From Hofstenia miamia (taxonomy: Eukaryota; Xenacoelomorpha; Acoela; Hofsteniidae), in NCBI GenBank assembly GCA_900660155.1, contig CABFPE010000310.1, positions 309,608-373,607 of the forward strand: a DNA stretch of 64,000 bases. Reading direction: 5' to 3'. Positions within the stretch are counted from its first letter, which is position 1, and every line of letters begins with the position of its first letter. The notes beneath the pieces are model-generated. The model saw only the letters and a program-made list of their open reading frames with translations. It ran no database searches and was not told where the DNA came from. Below, piece by piece: positions 24,508-36,270 of this stretch. Made by a program: the position numbers and the translations under genes.

Positions 24508-24840
24508 TTACTTTTTTGGTAATAAGCTAGGTAAAAATTTTAGCAGTTCATTTTCAATCATTTTTAAGGACAACTTAAGTATTCCTATTCAGATAAATGT
24601 AACACTTCTCTTTCCTAAATTATATAAAAACACTATTGCTACATGGCTTGTTATATTTCAATTTAGTCTTTCTATAATTTCAATATAAATATAATTTAGA
24701 GGAATAGGATGTAACCAAAATTTATCTTATACGAAATATTACAAAATGTTAAATCCCAGAAATAACTCTATTGGAAAAATTTAAATTTTCTTAATGTCTA
24801 TAAATCAAATTTATTTATGTGGTATTATGTAGGTATTAGA

Positions 24841-24915
24841 TCCGGGTAGTGAATTGAATGTACCGGATACCGGATTATTCCGGATAATTTTACTGCCGGA
24901 TACCGGATAATATAT
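24841..24915. mobile_element. hAT element end with CCGGATA subterminal repeats
   Basis: GATCCGGGTAG is followed by four or more CCGGATA/ATCCGG motifs, partly as TACCGGATACCGG palindromes. This is the layout of a hAT terminus, and a hAT transposase remnant on the minus strand lies just beyond it, so the segment is that element's 3' end. No opposite end or target duplication was found. Confidence 0.6.
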
Positions 24916-25189
24916 TGTTCAATATTACTAAGGCAACCAGAAATATAACTTTAAAAAACAAAATATGACCTTATTTTAATGACAAAATATGACGGAATTT
25001 AGTTAAATAAGCCCTAAAACATTACCATCAATTTTTTCAAAATGATCAATTTAAGCAATATTAAACGTCTTGTTGCTATTGCTGAGAACAAGATATAAAA
25101 CAAATAGAAAAACTTTTAAATAATAATAAGTTAATTTTTAAAGCAATGGCTTCACTAAGTTATAATAACAGCATATAAAGCTCCATTTA

Positions 25190-25460
25190 TTATTTTAGTT
25201 AACATTTCTGTCATAGACCATGAGTTTTCTCAACATAGAAAAACATCTCTCAACTGCAGCCGATGTTGCTTAACATTTTTGTAACTTGACATGCAATTCC
25301 GATTAAACTTTCATCCCCTTTCCTTCCATTATAGTAATGAAACGATATTTTCTAATCGTGACTTGATGTAGGCGATTATTTCACAGGTATCATCTCCAAA
25401 ATCAAGGATCGGAGTAATAACATCTGGTGGAATTTTAACTCTGTCAAACATTCAACAACT
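25190..25460 (-). pseudogene. hAT transposase C-terminal remnant
   Basis: On the minus strand, 25265 to 25200 reads SAAVERCFSMLRKL followed by a DRNV block. This is the dimerisation signature of hAT transposases (S..VER.FS.....RN). Upstream on the same strand, in another frame, 25455-25350 reads RVKIPPDVITPILDFGDD, plausible as the preceding region. Frames are broken by shifts and stops, so the gene is dead. It lies a few hundred bases from the hAT end at 24841, consistent with one decayed element. N-terminal parts (BED finger, catalytic DDE) were not recognised at higher coordinates. Confidence 0.8.
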
Positions 25461-26119
25461 TTGATATTTTATGATAGCAGCCTTAATTAAAGCAACTAGA
25501 TTGTAAACCCTCGTATATTTTGCCTGAATATGCATGGCACAGTTCTGCAACACCTGTGCCTTGCAAAATCTATTAAATAATAATGTATATACTTATATTA
25601 TATGATAATGGGATTTTGTTGTTATAAATGTCTTTCACTGCTTCATTAACCGAGTTTTTAGCATAATTAATAATTGAAAAATCATTTTTTTCTCAGAATT
25701 TAGTGTGTTTATATTTTATGATGAATATTTTTAGAGGTTTCACTATGTTAGAAGTTATTTTAGAAAGTCGTAAATTGACGAAAAATAATTTTATCAATAT
25801 GTTTTAAAGAATATTGTCAATGCAAACCGATACCCTAGCCCAGTTCATCGCACTATAGTCCATTCTACAATTTCATTTTTGTTAATATCTGAGTCATACA
25901 CATATCTTATCTGAATGTTATACTGTGTGTATATTTGGTTTTTTCATGTGGAATTAAACTTTTTTAGATGTAAAGTTTTTTGTACAAACTTATTTACATA
26001 TGCATCCTGTTCCCGTATATGCAACTTGTGACTCAATTATTTATCTCGTTTCAGTGATTTGGTTTGTTTTATCATTCGCCTGCTCAAATGAATTCTTTTC
26101 TCCTAATTTTTTAATTAAA

Positions 26120-26175
26120 ATGTCGGAAACGAAGCCATGCTCCTTGACAGATGAGAGCCAATTGACATGCAAGAG
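26120..26175 (+). other. Candidate first coding exon
   Basis: ATG at 26120 lies in an AAAATG context and opens a 56-nt frame coding MSETKPCSLTDESQLTCK plus two bases. It is followed at once by GTTAGT, a good 5' splice donor (AGAG|GTTAGT). The composition is unlike the surrounding chance frames. No partner exon or homologous protein was recognised, so it may be coincidence. Confidence 0.2.
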
Positions 26176-26696
26176 GTTAGTAATTTTATCTTGACGTCTG
26201 TTAATTATTAACGTTGATTTATAGCATGTATTAAACACACTAAATGCGAATTTGTCAACGTATTCCTTAACCCCTAGTTCAACTGAAGTGGTCAGCTTGT
26301 CAAGACCCCTTTTTGCTAAACAAAATGCATAAATTACTATTCATTTTTTCATATACATTGCACATGTGCGGGCGCTGGATATGGGTAATTTTTTTTCAGA
26401 TTTGAAAATTATACATTTTTAAACGTTACCATAACCAAAACTAGAAGACGATAGGCTTTTATTTACTTCTAAAATATACAAAGGAAATACTAAACACAAA
26501 CTTATAATATAGAGCGCTAAGTCCTTTCAAAGAACTTTTTTGCACGAACTTGGAAACTCATGCATGATAAATTTGTCCTGAGGTTTTGGAAAAATCGAAT
26601 ATCTTGATCTCTGGAAATTAGAGGTTGCTAGGCTAAGGTCGACTTTAAATTTGGATATTGTTCAGTACAGACTATATTACGCTAAGCACTCGAATC

Positions 26697-26713
26697 TATA
26701 TATATATATATAT
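26697..26713. repeat. Short (TA)n/(TG)n run
   Basis: TA dinucleotides pass into TGTGTGTG. Confidence 0.85.
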
Positions 26714-29300
26714 GTGTGTGTTATGGCATACCAAGTTTTTAGGTTTTTTAGTCACTCTTTGGTTTAAGTTAGCAGATGCAAAAGAAATACTCATTGTTCT
26801 ACTGTATGCACAATATACTGAAAAATGAATTTCTAATTTCTCTATTAACTAATGAATAATTCCTTCCTTCAAGGAAACTCCATTGTAAGCGTAGTCTTCA
26901 AACTTAGTCATTATTTTTAAGTAGAAATACTTAATAACTTATAACACATAATAAATTATATTATTGTAACGAGAATTTTTATTGTTATTTATATTTTTTA
27001 CTTTTACATTGAATAATTATTTGATAATTCTAACTTTCTTGTACATCAGCATAAAGCAAGATAATGTCTCTGGCATCACAATTTATTTTTCCCAGTCTTT
27101 CGCAGTTCAATTCACATGTATTGATTTGATCCCTTTTTCTCGTGTGGTCCCACGCTTACCATCAGCTATGACCCCACTCTCATGTTAGTCCTAGTTCTAT
27201 TAAAATGCAGGGATTAAATGGTCCTGCAGAATTCTAACGCTTATACATGTATATGTACATGGAAATGCAAATTTTGGACAGTACTATACTCCAATGACTA
27301 TATTTTCATCTTAGCCTTGCATATACATGATTATATACATAAACTATTTTCAAAAATAATACATATGTACAACATGGTACACACAGATTAAAATAAAATT
27401 CACTACTTTAAAAATTAAATACTAAGAAATGCCCAACACACAAACACACATACATGCAATAATAATTTAAAAAAAAGTATTATAGGTGTTTGCGCTCAAA
27501 AGTTTGAATATTGAATTCAGAATTAGAGAATTGAAAATGTGAATTTAGTGGTGAGACGTCAACAACAATTGATGCTTTTTTAAATCACAAATTATGAAGA
27601 TACAATAATAATTTATTTGAAATTTTAGTTTTTATGTACTAGATATTCGATGTTAAATAAGACATATCGCAACATGCAAAGTTACAAGAGTATCCATTAA
27701 GTTTGACATACCTTAAGTGTAATTGCAAAGCTAATGAACATCTGGCCAACTTCCGTTGCTATTAATTTTTTAAAAAATTACCTTCTTAGTGGAAGTGAAA
27801 GGAAAGCCTAATTCGACCTATTTTAGGCCCACTTTAGGATCCTTACCAAAAATGTTCTTAAGTTTTAGTGTGATAGCCCAAAATTGGGTATCTTAAAAAT
27901 CTATAATTAATCTGCTACAATTAAAAACTTATTCTGAATTTTAGAAGACTATATGATGCTAATGTAACAATTTAAAATACATTATTTTTCAACACTGGTA
28001 TTCACTGTGGTAGTAAGTCATTTTTACATTTTCGACCCGTTTTTGGCCATTTTTCCAATACTTAGGCCCAACTCCAACCCGATCCATGTCAATATCTGAG
28101 TAGAATTATTTTGAATAATGATTAAGTTGATTAATATACATTTGAAATGAGATTTCTCACACAGAGTATTTTGTTTGCAATGTCTAAGGAGATGAAAGAC
28201 CAAGGGAAATTATCGAAGCATCGGGTTGCTACCTCTGAATTTGCGCATGCCACGTTCACCAATAGATGTGTTTATATGTTAAAATTTCCAAATTTCATTA
28301 TAGGCTTGAAGAAAATTGATTGAAAATTTGTAAAGGTAGTTGGTCCTTTATAAAGGACATAAACAGTTTAAGGTTAAGCTCAAAAATTTGTTTCAAGACA
28401 ATGTTTGAAATGTAGTTTCATAGCAATTAATCATTTTTTAGCATTTTGTGAAAGCCGTACTGAGCACAGTTCTATTCAAGATTTTTCCGTTTGTTTCCAT
28501 CGGCCTAATACGATTAGGTGGCCTCAATTGTTAGCGTCGAAATATAAGAATGGGAAATATTGGATTGATAAATAATTAGTTGTTGAATTATAACTACTTT
28601 TGTCAAATAAATGCCATGACAGATTTACGGCGTTAAAATATGTCACGCACTAGTTACTGACAGATTTATTATTGCATGTGTGCTTTGCGCAAGTGATACA
28701 CATTGATTTCTTAAACCATATAACATACCTTAATCTAAGCAACGTAAGACTTTCCATTTTAAACATGCAGTCGAAGCAGCACTCATATCTCTGAAGAGTT
28801 ATCGCTATTTTCACATGTACTTGCTTTTGGGGAGGTACATGGGGAGGCCAAACCCTCCATAATTTATTATTAGTTTTAAACTTATCTATTCTAGACTTCT
28901 TAGTATGTTGATGAAAGCCGAAATTTGATAGTTTACTGACTTTAATTTTATTCACTAATGCTTTTAACAAAACCTTTTTTTGGAACCGTTTATTAGCTTA
29001 ACTCGTACTTCAAATTTTTATCGGCCAGTAGCGCTTCATCACACCTGTTGTTCCGATTGTGAAAGCCAGTTTTACAATATTATAATGAAATCCATTTTTT
29101 ATATTTAGGAGGCAAAATATAATGCGGTCTATGTTATAATTCCTAGTGGAAGAGCGTCTTTTGGTAATTATTCTTAAAAAACTATTTTGAAACATGAAAA
29201 ACCCTAGTAGATTATTCTACAGTGGAAAACTTCAATTGAGAAATGTGATTTATACGCTGCACACAGAAGGTCAACTGCGTAATTATTTTTCAGTATATAT

Positions 29301-31930
29301 ATTTCAGTAACCCCACCAAAATTTTCTAGATCCGCCCCTTGCACTGTGCAGGATGCGAATGTCTTATCCAGAAATTCGAATCCAATAAATATTCAGATTC
29401 AGATTAAATTTCGAATATTCGCGGAGTCCTAGTACACAGCGAACTTTCAAATATAGGTGACATAAAAACTTCATGTTTATGATTACTTTGAAAAAATACG
29501 TTAACAATTATAGCTCATCTTCAATTTCGATTACAGGTTAGGCTAGATAGTTTTGTGATTTGAGCTTATACCACATAGCAAACATTAAATTTTGCTTTAA
29601 AATGAAACAATTTTGATTATTCCTTATCAGGTTACGTATGCGGAAATACTTGCTACGCATGGTTGTCAAAAAAGTGTATTTTTTACAAAAAAATCTTTCA
29701 AGTGCTTCGAAGGTTTTAACGTTTAAAGCAATGTTTTTTGTTGCTCTTAATCAGCACAACTTCAAGGTACTAAAATTTAGCTGAAACACATAAAGTAGCA
29801 AACATTGAATTATGATAGTTATCACCATTTATTTTTCATTTCATTCACATAAACAACCTTCGATACGAATTTAAAAATTTTTCCGCCACGATTTTGGCCT
29901 GGCACAATGATGTTTGTTATTGTTGCCAGTGTGAATCCATTTCTGAACAATGTTTTGGAAATATTTATTGCTGAAATTGCATCGAAAATGAAGCAGTTCA
30001 AAATAACTGATTCCTTTACATTATACAGCCTGGTGTCATTTTAGAAGGATACTGTTTTCCGCATATTCAAAAACATTTCATCAAGCTTGTAAGATTTTGA
30101 AATCCCGAGCAGAGACATGAACACATCCATTGGGAAAAATACTCGATTGTAATTTTGAGAATTTGTACTAAAGTGTATTTTTTAAGTTATAAGCATTTTT
30201 TCAAGAAACATGAAAAATTTGAAGAATTTCCTGGGCAGTTTAATGTTAAAATAATGCATTTGTCTTCTTTTTTAAATATGTGCTACTTGTAATAAAAATG
30301 TACATTATTAATAGTAGTGCATGTAATAGTGTAACATTTACAGCTATAATGTGCTTAACCCCTATTTATCGCCATCCCCGCTTAGTGCCAAAATGGTTTT
30401 TCTACAGAGAATGGCGCTAAATCGGGGTTGTGCTGTATTTATATGCTACAAGGTCTGTGATGTGAGGAAACGAGATTTTAAGCAAGCAGCCTATCTTTCA
30501 AAATTTATGATTTCATTAACAACTGTTTGGGTCTCATGTATGTAAGACTTTGTATTTCAAAGGATGAAGTTTTTATGCCAGATAGATTTTTTTATAAAAT
30601 TTAAAAAATTTCTTCGTTTCCGTTCATTCTCTAAAATGGATTAATCAAGAAAAACGGCCGAATGCACTTTGAGCAATTATTTTGATTGGTTAATAAACTA
30701 TAATCAAATTTCATATAATTTAATGGTATCTCTTCAATTTACTCTCTATCCAATGACTCAAACTTCAGAATATATTTTTAAATTCGATTTGCAGTTATAA
30801 GAATTGCTCCTTTGAATCATAGGCTTCCTAGATAGCAATAAGGCAAGTGTCTCCATTTGGTTTGACTATACTTGCTCACTATCTAAAAGAAAGAATATAG
30901 AATTACAATAAAATTGTTGGAACGTATCCATTAGCTCAAAACAATGGATCCTCTAGCCATGCTGACACACATTTAAATTGAATTTCGATATTGTTGAAAG
31001 TGTTTATCAAAACATTTGCCCACCGGCCTGCTTTCTTGATCTTACCGCCAAATCTGGGCATTTAATCGGAATGTATTCGTACCTCTTTACAATTCCAAAT
31101 TTCAAACACACCCCCATTCCAATAAATCATTTTCACGAATACATTTAGCAGACAATTTGATTTGAAGAATAAGAAGGAGCTTGGCGGGAAGAAGCAGAAG
31201 ATTTGATTGATAAATTGATAGAAGTATCATGCTGAGAATGCTATAAATGGAAATATTTAAAAATTATTGCCTGGAAACACTAAAAATTTATCTAAATTAC
31301 CTAACACATTAGCAGGCAATTTAGAAACGTTTGCGGGCTACATTATCAGCACCAACCTTTGATGTCCCCGATCAGACAATGTTTTAAATGTTAGATATGT
31401 TTCATAAAAAATATGTTAATCTTTTTTGACCTGTTTATTAAAAGATGCTTAAAACTTCTTAGTCACTTGATGCAAGGGGTGTTTTGAACCAGCGTTACTA
31501 TTTCAACGCACCACACAACTTGCAAAATATTACAGCAGAACTTATTTTAGTATCTTTATTTATTGTTATAACATAATACATATCAAATATAATAAATCCT
31601 TTACAACGTCCCTGGTCAGTTTGTCAGTGACAACTAACCGTAGGCCATCTGCATCAACGAAATTTATTTATTCAGAAATTCACACGATCTCAATTTCTCT
31701 GTGGCGTACACTTCGACGCGACATTAATTTTGTATACATACTGGTGGTTGTTAGTTACTTGTTGTAAATAACGTATCTGGTTATAAAAATGTGTCAGATT
31801 TATAGCCTTAAATAATGAAACATTTACTTTTCATCGTTTTTCTGTGAGATCTTTGTAGATTTAATTTTAGAAATTGATTTTGGAGCTCTATGATAACAAC
31901 GAACAGAACATTCATTGCGTATGCATATAT
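29301..31930. other. Non-coding stretch with one orphan transposon end
   Basis: TTTTCTAGATCCGCCCCTTG (29321-29340) reads on the minus strand as a CAAGGGGCGGATCTAG terminus typical of small hAT elements, but no partner end was found. A 100-bp patch at 29341-29440 has partly palindromic ATTCGAATATTCG words. The remainder shows nothing. Confidence 0.35.
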
Positions 31931-32215
31931 AATGACCTCATTAAAGCCTTCTGTATATTCTCTCGCAGAACATTACTTAATAAACTGCAAAGCTTTGGAA
32001 TTTGTGGTAGCCTACTAAAACTATTTCATTCCTACCTAACCAATAGAACTTAAACTGTTTCTTTCAATGGATACCTATCAAATGAAATTAATATCTCTAG
32101 TGGAATTCCACAAGAAAGGTGCCTAGGACCTTTCCTTTTTCTCATGATTAATTACCTTCCTTCAATAGAATTATATAGCAATGTTTATCTTTTCAGACCC
32201 CAAGTGATCATAGTA
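31931..32215 (+). pseudogene. Non-LTR retrotransposon reverse transcriptase fragment
   Basis: A single plus frame from about 31942 reads KAF...LLNKLQSFGICGSLL, then LFHSYLTNRT, a stop, VSFNGYLSNEINISSGIPQE, then CLGPFLFL. These are conserved blocks of LINE reverse transcriptase: the palm segment with the first catalytic Asp region, then the SGIPQGS.LGP.LF block. The catalytic Asp of KAFD is Cys here, PQGS reads PQER and there is an internal stop, so it is inactive. Similarity fades at the FADD position (FSDPK), just where a TA-flanked element begins. The clade (CR1/jockey-like) cannot be resolved from this much. Confidence 0.82.
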
Positions 32216-32221
32216 CAAGTA

Positions 32222-32748
32222 CCCTATTTACCCGTGTATAAGCCGCACTTTTTTCCACGAAAAATTGCTCCCAAAGCGGGGGTGCGCCTTATCTACAGAA
32301 ACATCTCGCGAAGACACATAATTTGCACATATATTGTAAACTAAAGTACGTGATCTTGCTGTAATATACATTAAAGTAATGTAATATCCTTGTTTAAAAG
32401 ACAAACAATTAATTTATTAAAAATATCACAATATTAAAGTATTAGAATGTATTGTTAGCTTAGAAATAATATGCATGCAAATATCAAGAGCAATTTAGAG
32501 GAGCATCATTACAAGATCTATATAGGTTTATAGTTTTACTTAATGTATTAAGATAAGCAATAAATCGCGGAAATGCAGGTTTCTTTTCTTCAAAGTTGTA
32601 AAAATATATGACTAATGTAAATAAATATGATTCGTTGATTCAATACTTGTGAATTTTTAAATTGCTCAAAAAACTTTTTTTCTTAAAAATCTCCCAAACT
32701 CGGGGTGCGGCTTATCTACGGATGCGGCTTATACACGGGTAAATACGG
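32222..32748. mobile_element. TA-flanked inverted-repeat element inserted in the LINE fragment
   Basis: The left end CCCTATTTACCCGTGTATAA pairs with a right end that reads CCGTATTTACCCGTGTATAA on the minus strand, and both continue as GCCGCA. TA on each side (32220-32221, 32749-32750) fits a Tc1/mariner-type target duplication. Inner copies of GCGGCTTATCTAC-like sequence lie near both ends. At 527 bp without a transposase it is a non-autonomous element. The superfamily is inferred from the TA flank only. Confidence 0.78.
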
Positions 32749-32750
32749 TA

Positions 32751-33880
32751 CATTACCGCATGATGTAAGAATATTAAATAACACTGAATGGTTCTAATAT
32801 GGTTTAGATATGTACTGAGAGAATTTTTTCCACTGGTTCCAAATATGTCTTTGTTTTCTTTCAATCACCCATGGTTAATGGGTTATTGCATTTCAGTAAA
32901 CCCCTATCTAGTATTGTGATGTTTCATTAAGAAAACTTCAAAATTTTAACAACTACTCTGACAGTTTTCTGCTATAAACTAGAATAAAACAAAGCAAATT
33001 GTTGGTTAAATGAAGAAAAATGTATGATTGTCGAACATTATTTCTGAATGGGGCTTTTGACTCATTCATGAATTTACATGAGGAAGTTATGTGTTGATGT
33101 TGAATATAGTTACAAGTATATCTTTTTGAGTAAATATAATTTAAATTCAGGTTTCTATTTAGAATCTTTGTTAATTGGCCACTTTATTGTAGTGTGAAAT
33201 CTATGTAATCAAAATTATATTGTTTCCCGCCAAATGCCATTCGAAAATATTTGGTTAACAGTTGGTAGATATTTATCAACAGATGTGATTGGCTAGTTGT
33301 TAACTGTAAATTATTTATTTTTCTAATCGCTTATCGTCTGATTGTTTGCTTAAGATAGACCATTCAATCGGAAGTTGATCTGGGATTTATCGATGTCCAG
33401 AATATTCAAGACTGATACAATCTAATAATTTGTTAATGTTTACTGGACTTTATTGTTTGCTAATCCCTTCCTTTCAAGCGTAAATTCGATATAAATTATA
33501 TTTAAACAAGCAGAAATTGCCATTGAATCTGATTAGCTAGTCTGCAAAATTGTGAAACTGATTGAATTTATCTGTAAATCAATAGTCGAGATTATCTTGA
33601 TAAAGCTGCCATTCTCATTACTCATGGCAATTGAAGATGTTTTGTTTTATCACTGCAAATATTAACATTTTCAGGCATACTTGAGTCAGTTTAAATATAG
33701 TTTAGTTTGCATTTTCAATATAACATTATAAAAGGGTTATATTTGTATTTATACAATTCATCTGACAGTTACCTCAGATCAATATTGAAAAGTTTTGGTG
33801 ATCTATATACCTATAAAGGAACCCTTGAAATTACTCTTGCTCCCAAGGGCTTTAAACCTCCTGATTATCTGCGCATTAAA
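32751..33880. other. Non-coding stretch
   Basis: No gene was seen. No clear continuation of the LINE reading frame was recognised to the right of the inserted element. Confidence 0.5.
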
Positions 33881-34120
33881 TATCGTCAGTGGGATTCCAA
33901 AAAGTCGTATCTCTGAAAACTTAACTTTTCAGGAGAGACAAAAAACTATTTAAATTTGTTTTGAATTTTGAGATACGACTTTTCATATTTTGGCTGTAAA
34001 ACGAAATCTGATTGGTCCAGAGGTCTAAGGTTTTGACATCACATGAGTACCCTTTGGGAAATCCCATAAAGTGATTTTACTCAATTTCGGACTTACGACT
34101 TTTTGGAATCTCACCGATAA
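33881..34120. mobile_element. Fold-back MITE, about 240 bp
   Basis: GTGGGATTCCAAAAAGTCGTA on the left is mirrored by TACGACTTTTTGGAATCTCAC on the right (20 of 21 bases complementary), and TATCG lies just outside each arm. A second, inner ATACGACTTTT block lies at 33972-33982. It is non-coding and the superfamily is not determined. The preceding short plus frame (33707-33916) simply runs into its left arm. Confidence 0.75.
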
Positions 34121-34699
34121 TATGGAAAACGATTTGGGCTTTTAAAGGGGCATAGCATTTGGTTAACCTAAAGATATATTGTTCGAATATAAATTAAACA
34201 TTTGAGCCTTTATTGCTATTTCATTCAAGTATTCATGTATGAACAATACCAAAATAATCTGGAAGCGGTTCAACAAAAATTGAAAAACAAATTTCATCGG
34301 CTGCTTTTGAGAAAAAATTCAAAAATCGACCCAATTTTAGTTTTGAGATAGAGCATGATCTCACATGAATTCAATGAAAAACGAAATTCCACAGTTCTGA
34401 CGTCGCAATGATCTGAAAACAATCATATCATGTATGAATTTGTTGTACTTGGTCTCAATTGATCTGTAGAATTTCTTTTCATTTCCCACAACCCATCCCA
34501 ACCTGTAAAAATGTGGAAAATATAGTAGTGAAATATTTATTTCTAAAAAATAGGCGCCAAGAATGTCATAGGTATTTTTAAATTAGATTTGGGTGTTGCA
34601 GAAAGAACAATTCATCAATGTTGAGAATTAATTATCACTGTTTACTTTAAATCTCAAGGAAAAATTTTACAATGCTTCTTGTGGTTAGCCATTATTTTC

Positions 34700-35736
34700 T
34701 TGGAAAAATGTATTCAGCCACTTTACACCAAATCTGAGAATCTGTAAATAATTTCATTAGTTAAGCTTTTTTCAGTCTATTTATATTGAAAATGTTGAAC
34801 AACAGTCTTTCTTTGCCATATATTGATGCTCTTGTGTGCCTTTCAAAGCGAAATCCTAAGAAGACTTCAGAGAAACTTTGCAAGGAATGGGCTGATTGTC
34901 ACCTCGTGACCTCAAGAACTGTGTGAAACATCCTGAAGAAGTGCTCAATTGGGACTTTCGTGGCACCCAAAAGCCATTCTTAACCTCAAGGCAAAGATTA
35001 CGCCGGCTGAGGTGGGCCAAGTTGATGAGAGACAATTCATCTGAACATTGGTCTAATTTTATATTTTCAGATGTGTCAAGATTTGAGCTATACTCACTGA
35101 AAAGAATGTGGATAAAGAGACCAACTGAGCAGAAGTTCAGATTATTGCCTCAATTTACATGGGGCACCATGAAGTATGGTGGGAAGTCTGTAATGGTATG
35201 GGGTTCAATATGGAAGTGTAGCCTTCGCAAGATTGTTCACAGCACTGGTACTCTCAATATGCTTGGATTCTCGAAAAAGAACTCTTACCACTCCTTACAA
35301 GTGATTCAATTTATTAGAGGATAGTGCTCCATGTCATACCTCAAAGGAAATAAAAAACTTCTTCCACAATAATGAGATTGCTATCCTTGCTGACTGGACT
35401 GGCCAATCTCCAGACCTTAACATTATCGAAAATATGTTGAAAGAGGTCATATCGAATTGGACAGCACACTGAAGACGAGCTGTGGAGTGCAATAAAGAAA
35501 GAATTTTATGCAATTCCCAACAGCTTTATTGAAAGACTTTTTGCTCCCATCCCTGATCGCCTTGAAGCTGTTATTCGCTCAAAGGGACTCCCTACAAAAT
35601 ATTAGAAAAGAATATTTGGTTGCTAAGTGCTTATATTGCATCAATTATTAATTTATGTATCTTATTTTGAATTTACTTTTTTGGATTTTTTTCATTTGTT
35701 AATTTTTTTTCAGGTGGCCAAATACATTTTGTCCAA
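34700..35736 (+). mobile_element. Tc1-like transposon, degenerate
   Basis: The left end TTGGAAAAATGTATTCAGCCA and the right end, read on the minus strand as TGGACAAAATGTATTTGGCC, form a diverged terminal inverted repeat around a Tc1-type transposase pseudogene. At about 1.0 kb the size is near that of a complete Tc1-like element (usually 1.3-1.7 kb) with small losses. A TA follows the right end; the left TA is not preserved. Confidence 0.78.
34792..35604 (+). pseudogene. Tc1-like transposase, inactivated
   Basis: Readable blocks occur in order. RNPKKTSEKLCKEW and LVTSRTV (paired helix-turn-helix region) run to a stop near 34923. Next come PFLTSRQRLRRLRWAK and FSDVSRFELYS with the first catalytic Asp, and TWGTMKYGGKSVMVWGS. 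After a frameshift near 35320 follow DSAPCHTSK with the second Asp and QSPDLNIIEN with the Glu. After another shift near 35450 come TEDELW and the C-terminus, ending LEAVIRSKGLPTKY at 35602. By my count 35 residues separate the second Asp from the Glu, close to the DD34E of Tc1 elements. All three catalytic residues survive, but stops and shifts preclude a functional product. Confidence 0.9.
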
Positions 35737-36101
35737 TACAAGTTTTCTAATTTTGATTAAAAATTAATAGCCAATTTTTCTTCTACATATTTTATGGTAT
35801 TCGACATACAGATTTTCCTTTCTCAATCAAAGTAACACTTAGTTACAATCTTAGACACACTATATCCAATGAATGTTCAATATTTATTCAAAATAGCAAG
35901 GTGGTCGAATGCATATTTCCAGTACTGTATGTGACCTAACCATAGGTCAGTGTATCTATTTTACTAAACTCTACTCAAATGCAATTCGTTAAAGAAACAA
36001 ACTAATTTTTTTTCTAATTATAGTGACACTTTTAAAATTTCTTATAATAATTTGAAAAAACTTCAAATTTTAAGTTGGTAACAATTCTATTGGATGTCGG
36101 A
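35737..36101. other. Non-coding stretch
   Basis: Nothing assignable. Confidence 0.5.
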
Positions 36102-36270
36102 CAATGATGTGCGGATAGAACTTTTTTAATGCCGCACCCGCCCCACAAAAAATGTTTACTACTCGTACCCATATCTACCCGTACGCGAATATAAAATTTT
36201 CTTTGCTGCTATTTATCAATTAAAAAAAAATTTTTCAAGATATTCATAATGAGGAATTAAAAGCGTACGT
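36102..36270. mobile_element. hAT-like end fragment, related to 41034-41345
   Basis: CAATGATGTGCGGATAGAAC opens a C-rich subterminal block (CCGCACCCGCCCC, CCCGTACGCG). It continues with TTTCTTTGCTGCTATT, shared with TTTTCATTGCTGCTATT at 41113-41129. The right-hand end is not found, so it is a truncated or badly decayed copy. Confidence 0.5.

Larger units (their letters stand above)
25570..29300. other. Non-coding stretch
   Basis: Apart from the candidate exon at 26120 and a short TA run at 26697-26713, nothing can be assigned. Repeated GGCCCA and CGACC words at 27810-27910 and 28030-28100 resemble subterminal repeats of a small hAT remnant, but the ends are not defined. Confidence 0.4.

Noticed and set aside
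27800..28110. Small hAT element suggested by GGCCCA/CGACCC words
   Set aside because: No matched termini or target duplication were found.
28650..28970. 106-codon minus frame as a gene
   Set aside because: No domain, no splice context, and it includes a GC-rich patch that looks like transposon subterminal sequence.
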